A stretch of 64,000 nucleotides of DNA, from contig OZ287702.1 of NCBI GenBank assembly GCA_965649825.1, positions 496,001 through 560,000 on the forward strand, read 5' to 3'. A model generated the notes under the pieces. That model saw only the letters and a program-made list of their open reading frames with translations, searched no databases and had not been told where the DNA came from. The stretch comes from Penicillus capitatus (lineage: Eukaryota; Chlorophyta). A program made the position numbers and the translations under genes. This document shows, in pieces, positions 43,113-54,400 of the stretch (its first letter is position 1; the number at the start of each line of letters is the position of its first letter).

Positions 43113-43548
43113 TGATGCCTTCGGCTTTGCTAGATGACCAGTGGATTGTCGCTAATGGCCATGGACTGGAAGATGGAGCTGCGCGCAGTCTGCCATGTTC
43201 GTCCCAAACGATGGAGACGCCTAGCAACGATATTTATCACACAAGGGACGAGGAAAGAGATCGCGCATTCGTGCTGCGAGGCGTCGGTGGCGCAGATAAG
43301 AAAACGAGAAATTCATATGTCTGCGATCTATATCGTTGCATAACTGCTGCTGTTTCTGAAATGATAGAACACGCCTTGATGACTCGAACCCATCTCTCTT
43401 TCTGCAAACAAACCGAAGTGCGAAATCTCTGCCACTCATTCCAACACCGTGAAAGCACGTGTTACGGCCTGCAGTCTATCTAGTAGACTACCGATCTGCG
43501 ACGGCAAGAGTATCGCAGATGATGAGGGAGCGATGGATGAGCTGTCGC
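43113..43548. other. Intergenic interval upstream of UTP7
   Basis: Only short frames and no signature. It must contain the UTP7 promoter and the 3' UTR of the HNH gene. Confidence 0.5.
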
Positions 43549-44437
43549 CTATTCTTCGAGGCCTTCCTCGCCGAAAACCGACGGAAGGAGTTTTGTGGAT
43601 TTGGATCGGTTGCACCAGTAGTGTGCAAGCTGCACATTGTCTGCTTTCGTCAAACCTTTTTTACTCCACGGGACAACGTGGTCGACCTCAACCTCGCGCA
43701 TGTTAAGTAGCGGTTTTCCGCAGATGCCACAGGTCGGGCAGCTTAAGTACAGTAACTTCCGCATCCATTCGGGGACACGCGGTTTGTCTGGACGCTGCTT
43801 GAAATAGGCGAGACTCGCGATATCTGAGAGACAGACAGACCCGTGCGCATCTGAGAGAAGGGGACGAGCGCACCAATCGCCGTCAGTTGGCTCATTACAA
43901 CGGCGAACTTCGCAAAATCTCCGCCCAGGACTGCAGACACTCTCAGTAAAGGTAGGGGTGCTGACGGAGCTTACCGTCAGCGAACTGGGTGACGTTCGAC
44001 TGCTCGATTCCAGCAGCCAGCGTTGCCCGATTAACATGCACTGCATACAAAACAGATCTATTCGTTGACTGTCAACGCCGCGATGTTCACCGAAGAGAAT
44101 CCAGAGCGACGAATCGTCTGCGGGCGAAGAAGAGATAGCAGCGTCGCGCCGTGGTCCATCGATGATGGCCCTTTGTATGAAGGCTCGCGGCGATTGCTCG
44201 ATGACTCTACACGCCTCGACAGCGCGATGGTAGTGGATGGACTTCTGCTCTCTGCCCAGTTTCTCCATGTAAGGCAGACAACTCAAAGTCGACTGGCCTC
44301 TTCGACGCATCCATCTCGGAGAGAGTCTGGATCGAAACGCAATGCCTCTCCCCCAGATGGCGGAGCACGTTGTTGCGCTTAAGGTCCACATGTCGACGAC
44401 AGAATGTCGCGTGCATTACGACAAAGACATCTCGCAT
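43549..44437 (-). CDS. HNH-endonuclease-domain protein, exon structure uncertain
   Basis: The C-terminal exon is clear. It has a zinc-binding CPTCGICGKPLL, then VEVDHVVPWSKKG and DNVQLAHYWCNRSKS, a canonical HNH fold with two CxxC ribbons, ending FGEEGLEE. Upstream, RPDKPRVPEWMRKL leads into it. The gene probably starts at ATG 44437 (MRDVFVVMHATFCRRHVDL). One or more introns are needed between about 43850 and 44330; a GTAAGC donor lies near 43973. I could not fix the joints. HNH proteins of this type in eukaryotes are poorly characterised and may be nucleases of bacterial or mobile origin. It is divergent from the RtcB gene with 47 nt between starts. Confidence 0.65.
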
Positions 44438-44484
44438 TTTGCCGACGTTAAATTGCGATCGCCTTCGCCTCGTATACGTTCGCC

Positions 44485-46430
44485 ATGTTTCGAGCAACGA
44501 CTCTTTCGCGTTTGCACTCGCTGCTGAAGTGGTCCGCAACGTCGCGCACGTCTTCCGTCTCGTCCGAGTTGACCCGGATATTTCCGAAGCCTTCGCTTCA
44601 CGAATTCCTGGCGTTGCGCCCCTTCAGAGCCACCTTCGACGTGGTATGCAGCTGCAGGGGATTCTATGCGTGTGTCACGACAAGGTGTTTTCTTCAGTTG
44701 GCAGATGCCGTCGTCAACGAGACGGCGGACTTGACGCGTCTGGAAAACAGGAAGTTGCCGATCACCCTTGAAACCAGGGGCGTGCCGGTAAGGTTCTCCG
44801 CCTTGTAGATCCTGCCGACGCTGGACATGTGGTACCAGATTAAACTGTATGCTTATCCTCACGAGGTGGAGCGAGATGCGATCAAACAACTCATCAACAT
44901 CGCAGAGTCGGGGCTGGCGGTCACTTTCCACGTCGACATTCAGCCGTCTTGGACGTGTATCATGTAGGTCGGCTATGTCTCGGCGATGCCTGACGTGCAC
45001 CTGGGCAAGGGCGTCACTGTAATGTCCCTGGAAACCGTCGATAGTCGGTCACTTGTCTATTGTGTGTAGATAGGGTCGGTGTTCGCCAGTGAAGAGTATG
45101 TATGTCCCAATGCCGTCGGCGTCGACATCGGTAGACAGTTTGGCCACATTCCTCCAACTCTATTGCTGTTTGTCTACAGGATGCGGTATGTGTGCAGTGC
45201 CACTGATAGATTTGCACAAGGATGATTTGACGGAGGACCACAAGAAGAAGATCCAGCGATTGATCAAAAGAAGAATACCTGTCGGTACGCTCCAGAATAC
45301 ACAGAGGTAAACCAGACGATCCGCCATTGCTTTCTAGGATTCAACTCGCACAATTCCCCTCTGAAAGGGGCTGATATTGCACTGGACGAGATCAGCGATC
45401 TGAAACCACCGACCAGGAGACTGGAATCCGAATTCCGCCGCCGGAGAAAGATCGCTTGTCAATTGGGTACCCTCGGTGGAGGCAACCACTTTCTCGAGGT
45501 CAATGCTTCTGCCGTCGCCTACAGTGACCGTAACCTCATCTGTAATCTCAGTTGGTGCACGATGAGGATGGCATGGTGTGGATTCTGCTGCACTCCGGCA
45601 GCCGCAACATCGGCAACACATCAGCAGCCTACCATGACGTCGTGGCAAGGGATATGCTATACAAGCAGGGAATTCGGGTGCCGCCTGGACTGAACTACAT
45701 GCGGATCTTCACACAAGAGGGACAGGATTACCTGAAGGATATGGAATGGTGCCAGGCGTGAGTCTCGACCCGCTCTCCCATGTATTTTGTGATCTCTGGC
45801 CGCAGGTATGCAATGAGAAACCGGGGATTTATGAGGGACATCATGATCGACTGCGTCAACGAAGTCACGGGACATGAACCAGATTTGACCCGCTCCGTCA
45901 ACATACACCACAACTTCTGTCAATGCGAGCGGTGCCAGTACAAGGATCCGAAGACGAAGGAGACAGTCGAGAGGGATCTCTGGGTGACCAGAAAGGGAGC
46001 AACGAGTGCACAGGCCGGAGAATACGGTACGTTGTCTCTCAAGTCGGCATCATCTGACAACTGCCTGTATTCTGCAGGCATTATTCCCGGCAGCATGGGA
46101 ACTGGATCGTACATCACAAAGGGAAAGGGCGAGTCACAGGCGTGGAACTCCTGCTCGCATGGCGCCGGAAGGAAGATGTCACGAACCAAGGCCTTTAAGG
46201 CTGTAGAGCAGGCACAGCACAAACACCTTGCAGGACACTTCGCGGCTAAAGGGTGTCTCTAGGCTGATTTTGAAAGGGCGATGCAGGGCATCGTATGCGA
46301 CACAAACCCTAAAGTCAAGGACGAAGCTCCGCAAGCGTATAAGGATTTGAAGACGGTCATGAAGAACCAGGAAGATCTGGTGGAGGTGGTGCATCGTCTG
46401 AAGCCGCTGGTTAATGTGAAGGGCTACTGA
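44485..46430 (+). CDS. RTCB: Bacterial-type RNA 3'-phosphate/5'-OH ligase RtcB, probably organelle-targeted
   Basis: GTP/Mn-dependent ligase joining 2',3'-cyclic phosphate and 5'-OH RNA ends (tRNA splicing or RNA repair). Eleven exons: 44485-44643, 44698-44787, 44839-44919, 44968-45018, 45070-45130, 45180-45284, 45338-45498, 45552-45757, 45806-46026, 46078-46202 and 46263-46430 (475 aa). All introns are GT-AG, 48-60 nt. Signature blocks: AMPDVHLGKGVT, GVDIGCGM (metal Cys), GTLGGGNHF, LLHSGSRNIG, IHHNFCQCE, VTRKGATSAQAGEYG, IIPGSMGTGSYI, SHGAGRKMSRT with the guanylylated His, and VNVKGY at the end. Sequence and length follow E. coli-type RtcB, not the animal HSPC117 form. Residues 1-50 are Ser/Arg-rich (MFRATTLSRLHSLL), typical of an organelle presequence. 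Introns 1 (54 nt) and 9 (51 nt) are multiples of three. Confidence 0.95.
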
Positions 46431-46650
46431 AATAGCTCGCGATTTTGGAGTGTAGATTTCGGTATTCTTTTGGTGTGAACACAGGACGAACGACCTGAAA
46501 GGCGATGAAAGAAGAAAGAAATGTGTAAGAAACAGCGATGTTTTTGTAAGATCGTCCTTCGTCGCTCACCTCTCCGACGTCGTCAACAACGTCAGCCTCG
46601 ACCACCTGTTCATCCCGAGAGGAGCGTCTAGTGCCAGGGTATGTGTGGTG
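46411..46650 (-). CDS. Possible small protein convergent with RtcB
   Basis: On the minus strand a Val/Asp-rich exon (EQVVEADVVDDVGE) ends at a good donor (GTGAGC). A Pyr-rich acceptor (CGCCTTTCAG) leads into VVRPVFTPKEYRNLHSKIASYF, ending at 46411. The joined peptide is coherent, but its start lies upstream and is not resolved. The 3' end overlaps the last 20 nt of RtcB in antisense. No family recognised. Confidence 0.35.
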   Translation of the reverse strand, partial: HHTYPGTRRSSRDEQVVEADVVDDVGEVSDEGRSYKNIAVSYTFLSSFIAFQVVRPVFTPKEYRNLHSKIASYFSSPSH

Positions 46651-46803
46651 ATCGTGGAAGGCAAGCAGATGTATGAGCTCATATGAGAACCAGTAGAGCA
46701 GGGAAACGTCCCATCACTCGGCTGCATGTATGTATGTGCGCATAAACGTGGCTGTCGATGATCGCATTAAAGAACCGAAGAGCGGAAGGGGCTTAACTGG
46801 CAG

Positions 46804-48574
46804 ATGGCCACTGCGGTCTTTTTCTCGGGAAGCGTCCCAGACGCGATATCTCTTTCGCATCAGCAGAAAAGACCTCTCATCATCTTTTTGAAAGGTCGTT
46901 GCCAAAATCTTCTCTTTCTGCCAATACCATTCAACAGGAAGCTGCGATAACAGCCTTGAAATCGAAAACGCTTTTCGCAGCGAAGCGTTTTCCCCAGTCG
47001 TGGCGCGTTGTTTGGTGCTGTTGCTCGAAGATGACTTGGGAAATACGGAAGACATCAAGTATAACAATGCCCGTCTCTTTCGGCAACTCTTTCCTGTCAA
47101 TCAACTCCCTGCCGTACTCGCCTGCCCAATCCTCTTCTCTACTGACTGACTCTGAAAACAGGTATTCTTATTGGGAGTCAATGGAGTGGCATTGGTCTCA
47201 GTGGAAGGGTCCATTTCGGCAGAGGAGCTACTCACTCGACTAGAGAATGGACTCCGTGCTTATGATGAGCAGGTTTGATCGAATCTAAATCATGACGGTG
47301 TGATGGCTGTGACGCAGACGACTGAGAACACATCACGTCAGGCAGCGACAGAGGCTCCTGTTGAGCAGACGCCTCCTGCTTCCCAGAATCCCGCCACGCC
47401 TCCTGCTTCCCAGAATCCCGCCACGCCTCCTGCTTCCCAGAATCCCGCCACGCCTCCTGCTTCCCAGAATCCCGCCACGCCTCCTGCTTCCCAGAATCCC
47501 GCCACGCCTCCTGCTTCCCAGAGTGTTCGGACAGCGACATCGATGGATTCCCGGCCAGTGCAGACAGCATCGACGCCACCAGTTTTGATCTAGAGCACGA
47601 ACAGGGCATTTTTGTACCGAGTGAGCGACCTTTTAGGAACAGCCACGAGTGGTGAAGAAAAAGAAGAAGAAACAAGAGCCGCCTCCGCCGCCACCTGTTT
47701 ACACAACCGCCATTTTGCGTATACGGTTGACAAATGACGATGTGCTGGAGTAAGGAGGCATCTTTCATTTGGCTCTCTACTCGACAGTTAATCTCCTGCA
47801 GGCAGGAGTTTCCAGCAGATGCCACTCTCAGAGAGGTTTGCAGTCATGTGGATGTTCATCGGACAGATGGTGGAGCACCTTATGTACTGGAGATGATGTA
47901 TCCACGACAATCACTCGGAGAAAACGCCTACAGCCGAACGCTTAAACAGTTGGACCTGGTTCCTCGCTCTACTGTCCGACTCATGGTACATCCCATCCAC
48001 CGACAATGCATTTAAATGACAGATCGTTTCGATCAGCCGTTGAGTTCAGGCGGCGGCCAAGGAAGTGAAGTCGCAGGCTCAAGTGGAGAAGCAGGGCTGA
48101 TGTCGATGGTTTACAATGGAATCGGTTCAGCTTACAGTTACATCAGTTCCTTCTCCTTCTTCTCCGTGCCAGACGACAACACTCCAGGCGAAAACCAACG
48201 TACGCATATGTCTATCATCCCTGTCTCTTGATGTATCATCCATCCATTGTCCAGCAGCGTCGAGGGAAACGTCACATCAAGGCGCAGCAGAGACGATCCC
48301 ATCTCAACAAGACTCGCGAACAGGTGTCGCCATAGATCGACATGAATTTTCATGCCAGTATCGAGTTGTAGTGCGTCGTCGATCTGGATGGGGTGGCAAT
48401 GTGCATGGTTTGCATGATGGTGATGATAGCGATGATCGCAATCGGTCATCGAATGCTTTCTGGTAAAGAGACATCTTAATCGTCTCCGTTACAACACGAG
48501 TGTTTATTCGCAGGAATGGAAACTCCACACAATTCGGTGGAGGAGGAGAAGGAGGAAATGCGCACGAGGACTGA
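46804..48574 (+). CDS. UBX-domain protein of the UBXN4 (erasin) type
   Basis: Exons: 46804-46894, 46938-47113, 47162-47272, 47318-47581, 47637-47749, 47802-47985, from 48037 and a final exon ending near 48574. The N-terminus has the UBXN4 thioredoxin-like layout (FFSGSVPDAISLS, LIIFLKG, LFPVNQLPAVFLLGVNG, SISAEELLTRLENGL). A low-complexity linker with five perfect 9-residue repeats (PPASQNPAT) follows, then a basic KKKKKK stretch and a UBX domain (LRIRLTNDDVLE, EFPADATLREVC, LKQLDLVPRSTVRLM). A hydrophobic hairpin (YNGIGSAYSYISSFSFF) and an end containing NGNSTQ as in animal UBXN4 close it. The family binds p97/VCP at the ER during ERAD, which is knowledge, not seen here. The junction between 48210 and 48520 is uncertain. 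Confidence 0.87.
47372..47522 (+). repeat. In-frame 27-bp minisatellite in the UBX gene
   Basis: Five identical 27-bp units starting CCTCCTGCTTCCCAGAATCC, plus one partial unit, sit inside exon 4 and encode PPASQNPAT. Identity between units points to recent expansion and likely length polymorphism. Confidence 0.95.
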
Positions 48575-48791
48575 CGGAAATCTTGATCTCCGCCACAAAC
48601 CACAGTTACACCGTAAAGCTCACAAACAACTTTAATACCGTTACGAACCTCGCCATCGCGCAATCATACGTGTGAGACGTTCACAGCTTCGTGGAAAAAA
48701 ACGGGGAAAACCAAAATGATGTACGCATTGTGTCGGACTGATTAATCGAAGCAGGGCGAAACCAAAGAAGAACGAACGAACGCTGTACATC

Positions 48792-49864
48792 TCATTTCTG
48801 TTCAGGCATCGCTGTTGTCGATGAATCCCCGGTGTTGTGGGTCACGCTCTCTGTGGATTCGCTCTCGGTAAAAGCGCTGGATCCCTGGGCGACCGAGGAA
48901 GGCGCTTCGTTGATCTTTTCTTTATTGGGGAGGGATGTGCCGTTGCGTTTATCGGTTTGGTTCTGGACGAGTTGCAAACGGTACTTTTGCAAGTGACTGG
49001 CCACATTCTCGCGCGTCAATCCTTCGACGCCCATCAGCTAGACAGAGCAGATATCCATAGAGGCAGATCCATCGCCGTTTGTGTTCGGCTTACTTCGAGT
49101 ATGGCTTTCGGAACAGCTTTGTCGAGACCGAGTTTCTCAACAGCCTCCACGAATCGTTCATGGAGTTCTTTCGTCCACACGAGACGGGTTCGCTTGACAG
49201 GGATCGTCCTGTGGGTGGACGCAGAATCGGTCTCATTCTCACAATCCTTTCGTTTATTCTGGGGTTTGGATGCCGAATCATCTCGACGACCTGCATCAAC
49301 ACAACACCATCGTCGATGCCTGAACACAACATCCGAAGCGACGCCATCATTACTGGACAGTGGATCGATCACGTATGGTCGAACATGTTGATCGTGATAA
49401 AATGGTGGAGGGGGAAGACAACTCCCAGTGCGCAGGGCAGATAACAGCCTCGCGTATTCCATACTGGCCAACTGTAGCTGGATCATGTGATTAATGCCGA
49501 CCACTCCGTCCGTGGAGAAAGATGGAGCCATGGCTTTGTTTGGCTCCGGAATGGTTTTGGGGAAAGGCGTCGAAAGCACATCGACCGTTTTTGGCTCCAT
49601 AGAGTAGTGGCATCTCGGACAACAGCGTGGCTCCAGAGCTTCGCTCGTGAGGTACGGAAGCTTACGTGGCGTTGAAGCATGGGCCATATCTATCCAAGGA
49701 GTGCCGTCCACTCGACGCATTGCCGGTTCAGATGTGCTGTTGCTTGGCTGGTTGGTCTGTCTAGAAGTGGTATCGTTCGGAGGGCCACATCGGTTCTGCT
49801 CGTATTTTTCCATTAGTCGACGGTGCGTCGCCACCAAGCTCGCGAATTCTGCGCTCGAATCCAT
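48792..49864 (-). CDS. GARP (G2-like, Myb-SHAQKYF) transcription factor
   Basis: Exons (minus) 49864-49094 and 49037-48792 with a 56-nt intron inside the DNA-binding domain; 338 aa. The domain reads RLVWTKELHERFVEAVEKLG, then DKAVPKAILELMGVEGLTRE and NVASHLQKYRLQ. That is a complete GARP motif with the SHLQKYR signature of plant GLK, ARR-B and PHR-like factors. A basic KNKRKD-like stretch precedes it. The long N-terminus has no response-regulator receiver and no MYB-CC coiled coil, so it resembles GLK/PCL-like factors or an algal lineage-specific branch. GARP proteins are largely an Archaeplastida family, supporting a plastid-bearing organism. Start codon 49864 follows from the frame; a TTG lies just upstream. 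Confidence 0.9.
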
Positions 49865-51443
49865 CAAGAGCTACTGCCTCTACTGATACCCAGAATCTAC
49901 AACGCTGCACGAAGCTATACGCACAGACTATTAAAGGTACCCTAACCGTTCAGAGAAAAGGAAAGAAACAAAGGAACCAATCAAGATGCACTCCTCAGCG
50001 GGGTGCGATCCACGACGGATAGCAATGAATGGCCTCGTTGCATCCACTGCCTCGAAACGCTGAGTATCTCTTCGATCGACCGCATGCTGCTTCTTAAGCA
50101 GCATCCTTCAAACAACACAAAACGTTGATATCGATGCCTGAAGTATTCTTATGTTTGCAAACTGGAATACGAAAAAACCTAGGAGCGCCGCGCAAAGCGG
50201 ATGGCGCGTTATCGACGAAAAACGTGGAAGATCATTAGGATGGCTCCATCCACCTGAACGTTATTGATGCGTCTTGAGTTGAACACGCGGTATGGCGTAC
50301 GTGCAGTCTTCGTTGGACATGCCTCGTTAGTGATTCGTTTCCAGATGACGATGTTGATAACCTCTGGTCATTGGATGCACAGGAGTGACTGACGCATGTC
50401 GTGACAGGTTATTTGTGCAAAAGCATAAAACGATTGTTCCTAAAAGAGACTCTGTCCTTCGAGTACTGCTTACGCGTAAGGATGCTCGAGGCATCTGCAC
50501 AACTCAAGAATGGCATCGGTCAGTGACCCATCCATCCGACAGTACGATCTCCTGGCCAAAAGTGCTGTATCATTCATTCGATTCCGTATTTGGCATTTTC
50601 CTCGATTCTCTTGTGGGTTGATTGCCCAGATCACGCGAAGTCCGTCGATTCATCGACAGCTGGTTTTCTTAGTCTTTTACGTCGTGCAGGACATCTGATG
50701 ATGTTTGACTTATCGTATCGCTGCCTAGGACGATGTATTTTTGCAGGTATCTTCAAATGCAGCCGTCCATTTTCTCTTGACATATACGCACCCGAATCTA
50801 TTGTTTTCTGTCACCTACTGAGGCAGACCGTTCTTACTGCAGCTGACTTCAACATCAGGTGACGTTTTCCTCGATAAGCCTATTCTTTCCAAACAGGCAG
50901 TAAAGGAATTTCTCTTTGCCGTTGGAGCATTGCTTCAAGGCATGTGTCTATCGCCCAACGCTGAAAAGGCGGGCAGTGGACGATGGTTCTTCATATTCAC
51001 CACACACTTCAGCATCCAACGAAGTACAACTTTCTATTCTTAACCGGGAAGATGTACCACCATCAACCGAATGCTGTTTTCTGCAGAAGCACGTTTGTCG
51101 ACAAACGTAGCACTGCAATAATACTTGAACGGCGTCGGTCATTCGAGAACTCGTTCGCCTTGTTGACGTTTAGAACGAACCGATGCCCACTCGTTCTCAG
51201 TTTCAACTATAGAGCGATTTCTGATGGGTGGGCGAAATTCGGCGATGGCTTACGTAAGGACATGCATGGCCAGGTCAGCAAACGACGCATGCGAACGCAA
51301 TGGAGCTCAGCTGTTAGCAGCTCCTCTGTCACCTGTCTAAGATACGAGTCCATTCGGCTTGATGCATTATCGACCGTGTGCGAAACCGAACAGCTTAAGA
51401 TGAGTTTGATTCGGCCAATCTCTTCTACTGCCATTCGATGAAC
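49865..51443. other. Gene-poor stretch
   Basis: Short frames in all six phases, none with a recognisable motif. I see no RNA gene or repeat here. Confidence 0.45.
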
Positions 51444-52300
51444 ATGGATGCGTCTCGCGTCCTGTACATAAGTATAAATTCGCCATTCTGTTGGAAAGCA
51501 CGTCTGGCCCTCGAAGAAAAGGGACTTAGCTACGAAAGCAAACCCCTGGAAATATACGAAAAGAGTAGATCTTTCGGTAGCCCTGGATTGTAATCGCGCT
51601 GCTCGTGCAGAGGAACAGAAGAGCGCTGAAGTTCTCGCCATCAATCCACGAGGCCAAGTGCCGACGTTCAAAGATGGCGAAGCGATCGTCAATGACTCCC
51701 TCGGCATCTTGCTGTATCTCGAGTCTCACTATCGTGATAAGCCACTGATCCCTGAGGATCCAGTGACAAAAGCGCAAGTCTGTGATCACGCAAATATAAG
51801 ATCTGATTGAACGAGGGACCAACTGTAAAAGGTGCTGCACGTTTGATCGAGATAAATGTTCTGGAAAACAAACTACGTCCCTTTGTACTAATGAAGGTCT
51901 ACATAACTGCTCTTGCCTTATCCCTAGCAGTTATTTATGTGTACTTCGGTATTCAGATGAGAGGAGCCGACGACACTCAAGAAGAACAATACATTGCTGA
52001 TTCCAAGGCAAGGTGCAACTAGGACCTCACTCACATTGAAGGGGCGAACATAGGATGAGCTGATGTTGTGGGACGGCTTTGTTGCGAATCAAGAGTACCT
52101 TGCTAGCGACACGTTCACTCTTGCAGGTACAGTGGTGCCGTTGCCAATGTAGATCGATCAGACGATCTGCTGTTTATGATGAGATGTATCGTTTGCACCG
52201 GTCATTCTCGTTCTGGAGAGGTATGGGATGACATTCACGAACCACCCAAACTTGAAGAGATACTGCGAACTCGTGAAGGCGAGCCCCCAGAAAATCCTAT
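51444..52300 (+). CDS. Glutathione S-transferase (rho-like), 3' end apparently damaged
   Basis: Exons 51444-51564, 51611-51781, 51832-51876, 51931-52007 and 52054-52126 rebuild a GST: SPFCWKARLALEEKGLSYE with the catalytic-region Ser/Cys loop, AEVLAINPRGQVPTF, DSLGILLYLESHY, then the helical domain (LIEINVLENKL, IYVYFGIQMRGAD, LMLWDGFVANQEYL, SDTFTLA). Introns are 46-54 nt. The one at 52008 has a GC donor in good context (AAG|GCAAGG). The 51877 intron contains TACTAAT, a likely branch point. After 52126 family-like pieces (DEMYRLHRSF, FTNHPNLKRYCELVK) occur in two further frames with no clean splice, so the last exon may be frameshifted. A functional gene with an exon I misread is the alternative. 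Confidence 0.75.
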
Positions 52301-53400
52301 TGCACTCATGAGCAGTTTAACGGCAATGTAGACGCGTCCATCAATTGTCAAGGCTGTGCTTTCTGCCTTGGAAGACAGTCCTTCGCAGTATGACTTCATG
52401 AAAGTCTTCGGGTAGTGAAGGATTTGATGGATGGACCTTGCTCTTGCCACTATGGCGATTCCTCGTTCACGGAGAAACGTCTCGTAGGGCGTCTTTACCT
52501 TTCATTTACTGACTTTTCAATGGGATCTTTAATCACATGGTACTCATGTGTCAGTTTCGATTCTTGGCTGATGGTGAGAGATTTCGACACTCGGATCCTG
52601 TTGTAAGGCCCCAATTGATCATTGGTTATCATCGCACATCTAGAAATGCATCGACACGATAACCGCCGGAGGGCAAAGGGCGTCTCTTTTGATTCACGAT
52701 CGATGCTTACTTTACGGTAGTGGCGCATCTGAGTTGTTCAATATCAAGTCTATTCTTAAGATATCCAGGAGCCCGCGGGAATTGTGCGACGATTTACCAC
52801 AACGCATTCATTCGAGGTTTGAAGCAAGGACGCGAAGTATTCCGCGACAGATGACGATCCATGTTGTGCCGATTATTGCGTTCCAGGGAAAGATCTGTTA
52901 GGTGACTTCAAAACTCATGCGCATGCAGAGTGGGATTTTGTGGTTCTGGAGGTTTAAACAAAACGTATGCCCGATAGTTAGAACGAAAACGCTCGAGTAA
53001 CGCTATTCAAAAGAGTGTGTTGCACTGGCTGCTTCCCAACAGGGCACCGCCCAAGCTTCTGTGGAGCTTGCCTATGTTTGAGAATTTGGCGATGTTGCTT
53101 GCATAGTCTGTGACAAAGCATTATAGTAAGAATTTCTATGCTGACAGGGAAAGTGTACGTACGTAGATCACGATGCACCATCACGTGTGTCGTCGATTGA
53201 TGAATTGAATTTACATCACAATTCTCGGTGGCCGCTGTGGTTTATCCAAGAACGGCAGAGTAACGAACACTTTGACGACAAAGTAAATGTTCCAGGCCGT
53301 CATCGTACTGTGAGCATATCTACCTATTTCACCTCTGCTTTGCATAGCAATCTACTATAAGCATCGAGAGACCTTAAGTGGTCGACCGTGCTCTCGGTAA
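52301..53400. other. Intergenic stretch, nothing recognised
   Basis: No frame with a family signature, no repeat and no RNA gene that I can support. Confidence 0.4.
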
Positions 53401-54400
53401 GATGGACTGAACGTTCGATGGTGAGACATGATGGGATTTGCTTGGGGACGCGACTTAAAAAACGAGGAACGCTCGACACTGGACGGGTCACGTCGCTCCG
53501 CTGAGGTAGGAGGAGGAGACTGGATGTTGGTTTGTTCGTATAGACGCAGGACCTTGAGAGTCGTGGGTGACGTGGGTAGGAAGCGGCGAAAGTCGAAGTA
53601 TTCGACAGTACTGAAAACCGGGCCAAGTGTTGACTCTTCTTGCCTGCGCCACACTCAAGATGCAACCCTCCAAGCGCTACATGGAATCCGCCGAGTGAAC
53701 GACTTTGCTAACAGGAAAGTTACAAGCACGTGGAGATGTGTCGGTGGACAATTTCCATGAGCAAGGAGAGGCCTTTGGTGGTCGATCGTTCTGGAGGCGC
53801 TATGTCTGAAAAGTTGCCGGACAGCCAAGCCGCGGCGGCACATCTCCTCGTGCCCTTCACTACTCGCCGAGAGAAGTCGCCTAATCGGTTTGCTTGCGGC
53901 CTGGCCAACATCACGCACTTCGAAGTTGTGATTGGGAACGAAGACTGCTTCGAGGATATTGTTTGCGCATTGAAGTTGGTGATGGATATTCAGCGCCCGA
54001 GTATCGAAAGTTGGAAAAGATAGCTGCTTGTACCAACCGATTTTCTCGCCGGAATGACAAGTTTAAGACAGCCAGAGGTGTCGGAAATGTGGGCGCGGAT
54101 CCGACCATGTATCAACAAACATTGGCCACATTTCCAGAATTGACAAATCTTTGTTTAGACTTTCATCGCAAGTTCCCGGTCACTAACTCTCTTCACGCTC
54201 AGATTAATCTTCTTACAAACCTCAGGTCTTTGAATATTCGCCTTACTGAGTAAGCGGGACATGGAAGTCTGCTGGACAGTCTGTCGGGAGAGAACCTAAA
54301 AACTGCAAAGCTGAACGTATCAACTCCAAACTTGAACTTGGACGTCGTCGGCCCAGTTCGAGGGTCCGTGTCAGAGATGCAGATGTCTTATCGCCCGACC
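53401..54400 (+). pseudogene. Probable degraded LRR-like gene
   Basis: Pieces in several plus-strand frames look like leucine-rich repeats: ACGLANITHFEVVIGNE, TLATFPELTNLCLDFH, INLLTNLRSLNIRL, and after a stop LDSLSGENLKTAKLNV. Stops and frame changes separate them, and no intact start is visible. It is not close to the three LRR copies at the DNA level. Confidence 0.35.

Noticed and set aside
45014-45648. Minus-strand frames across RtcB
   Set aside because: They are shadows of the RtcB exons and introns, which are fixed by strong family motifs on the plus strand.
47372-47522. Regular short repeats resembling a CRISPR array
   Set aside because: The units are directly adjacent without spacers, in frame within a UBX protein, in a eukaryotic genome.
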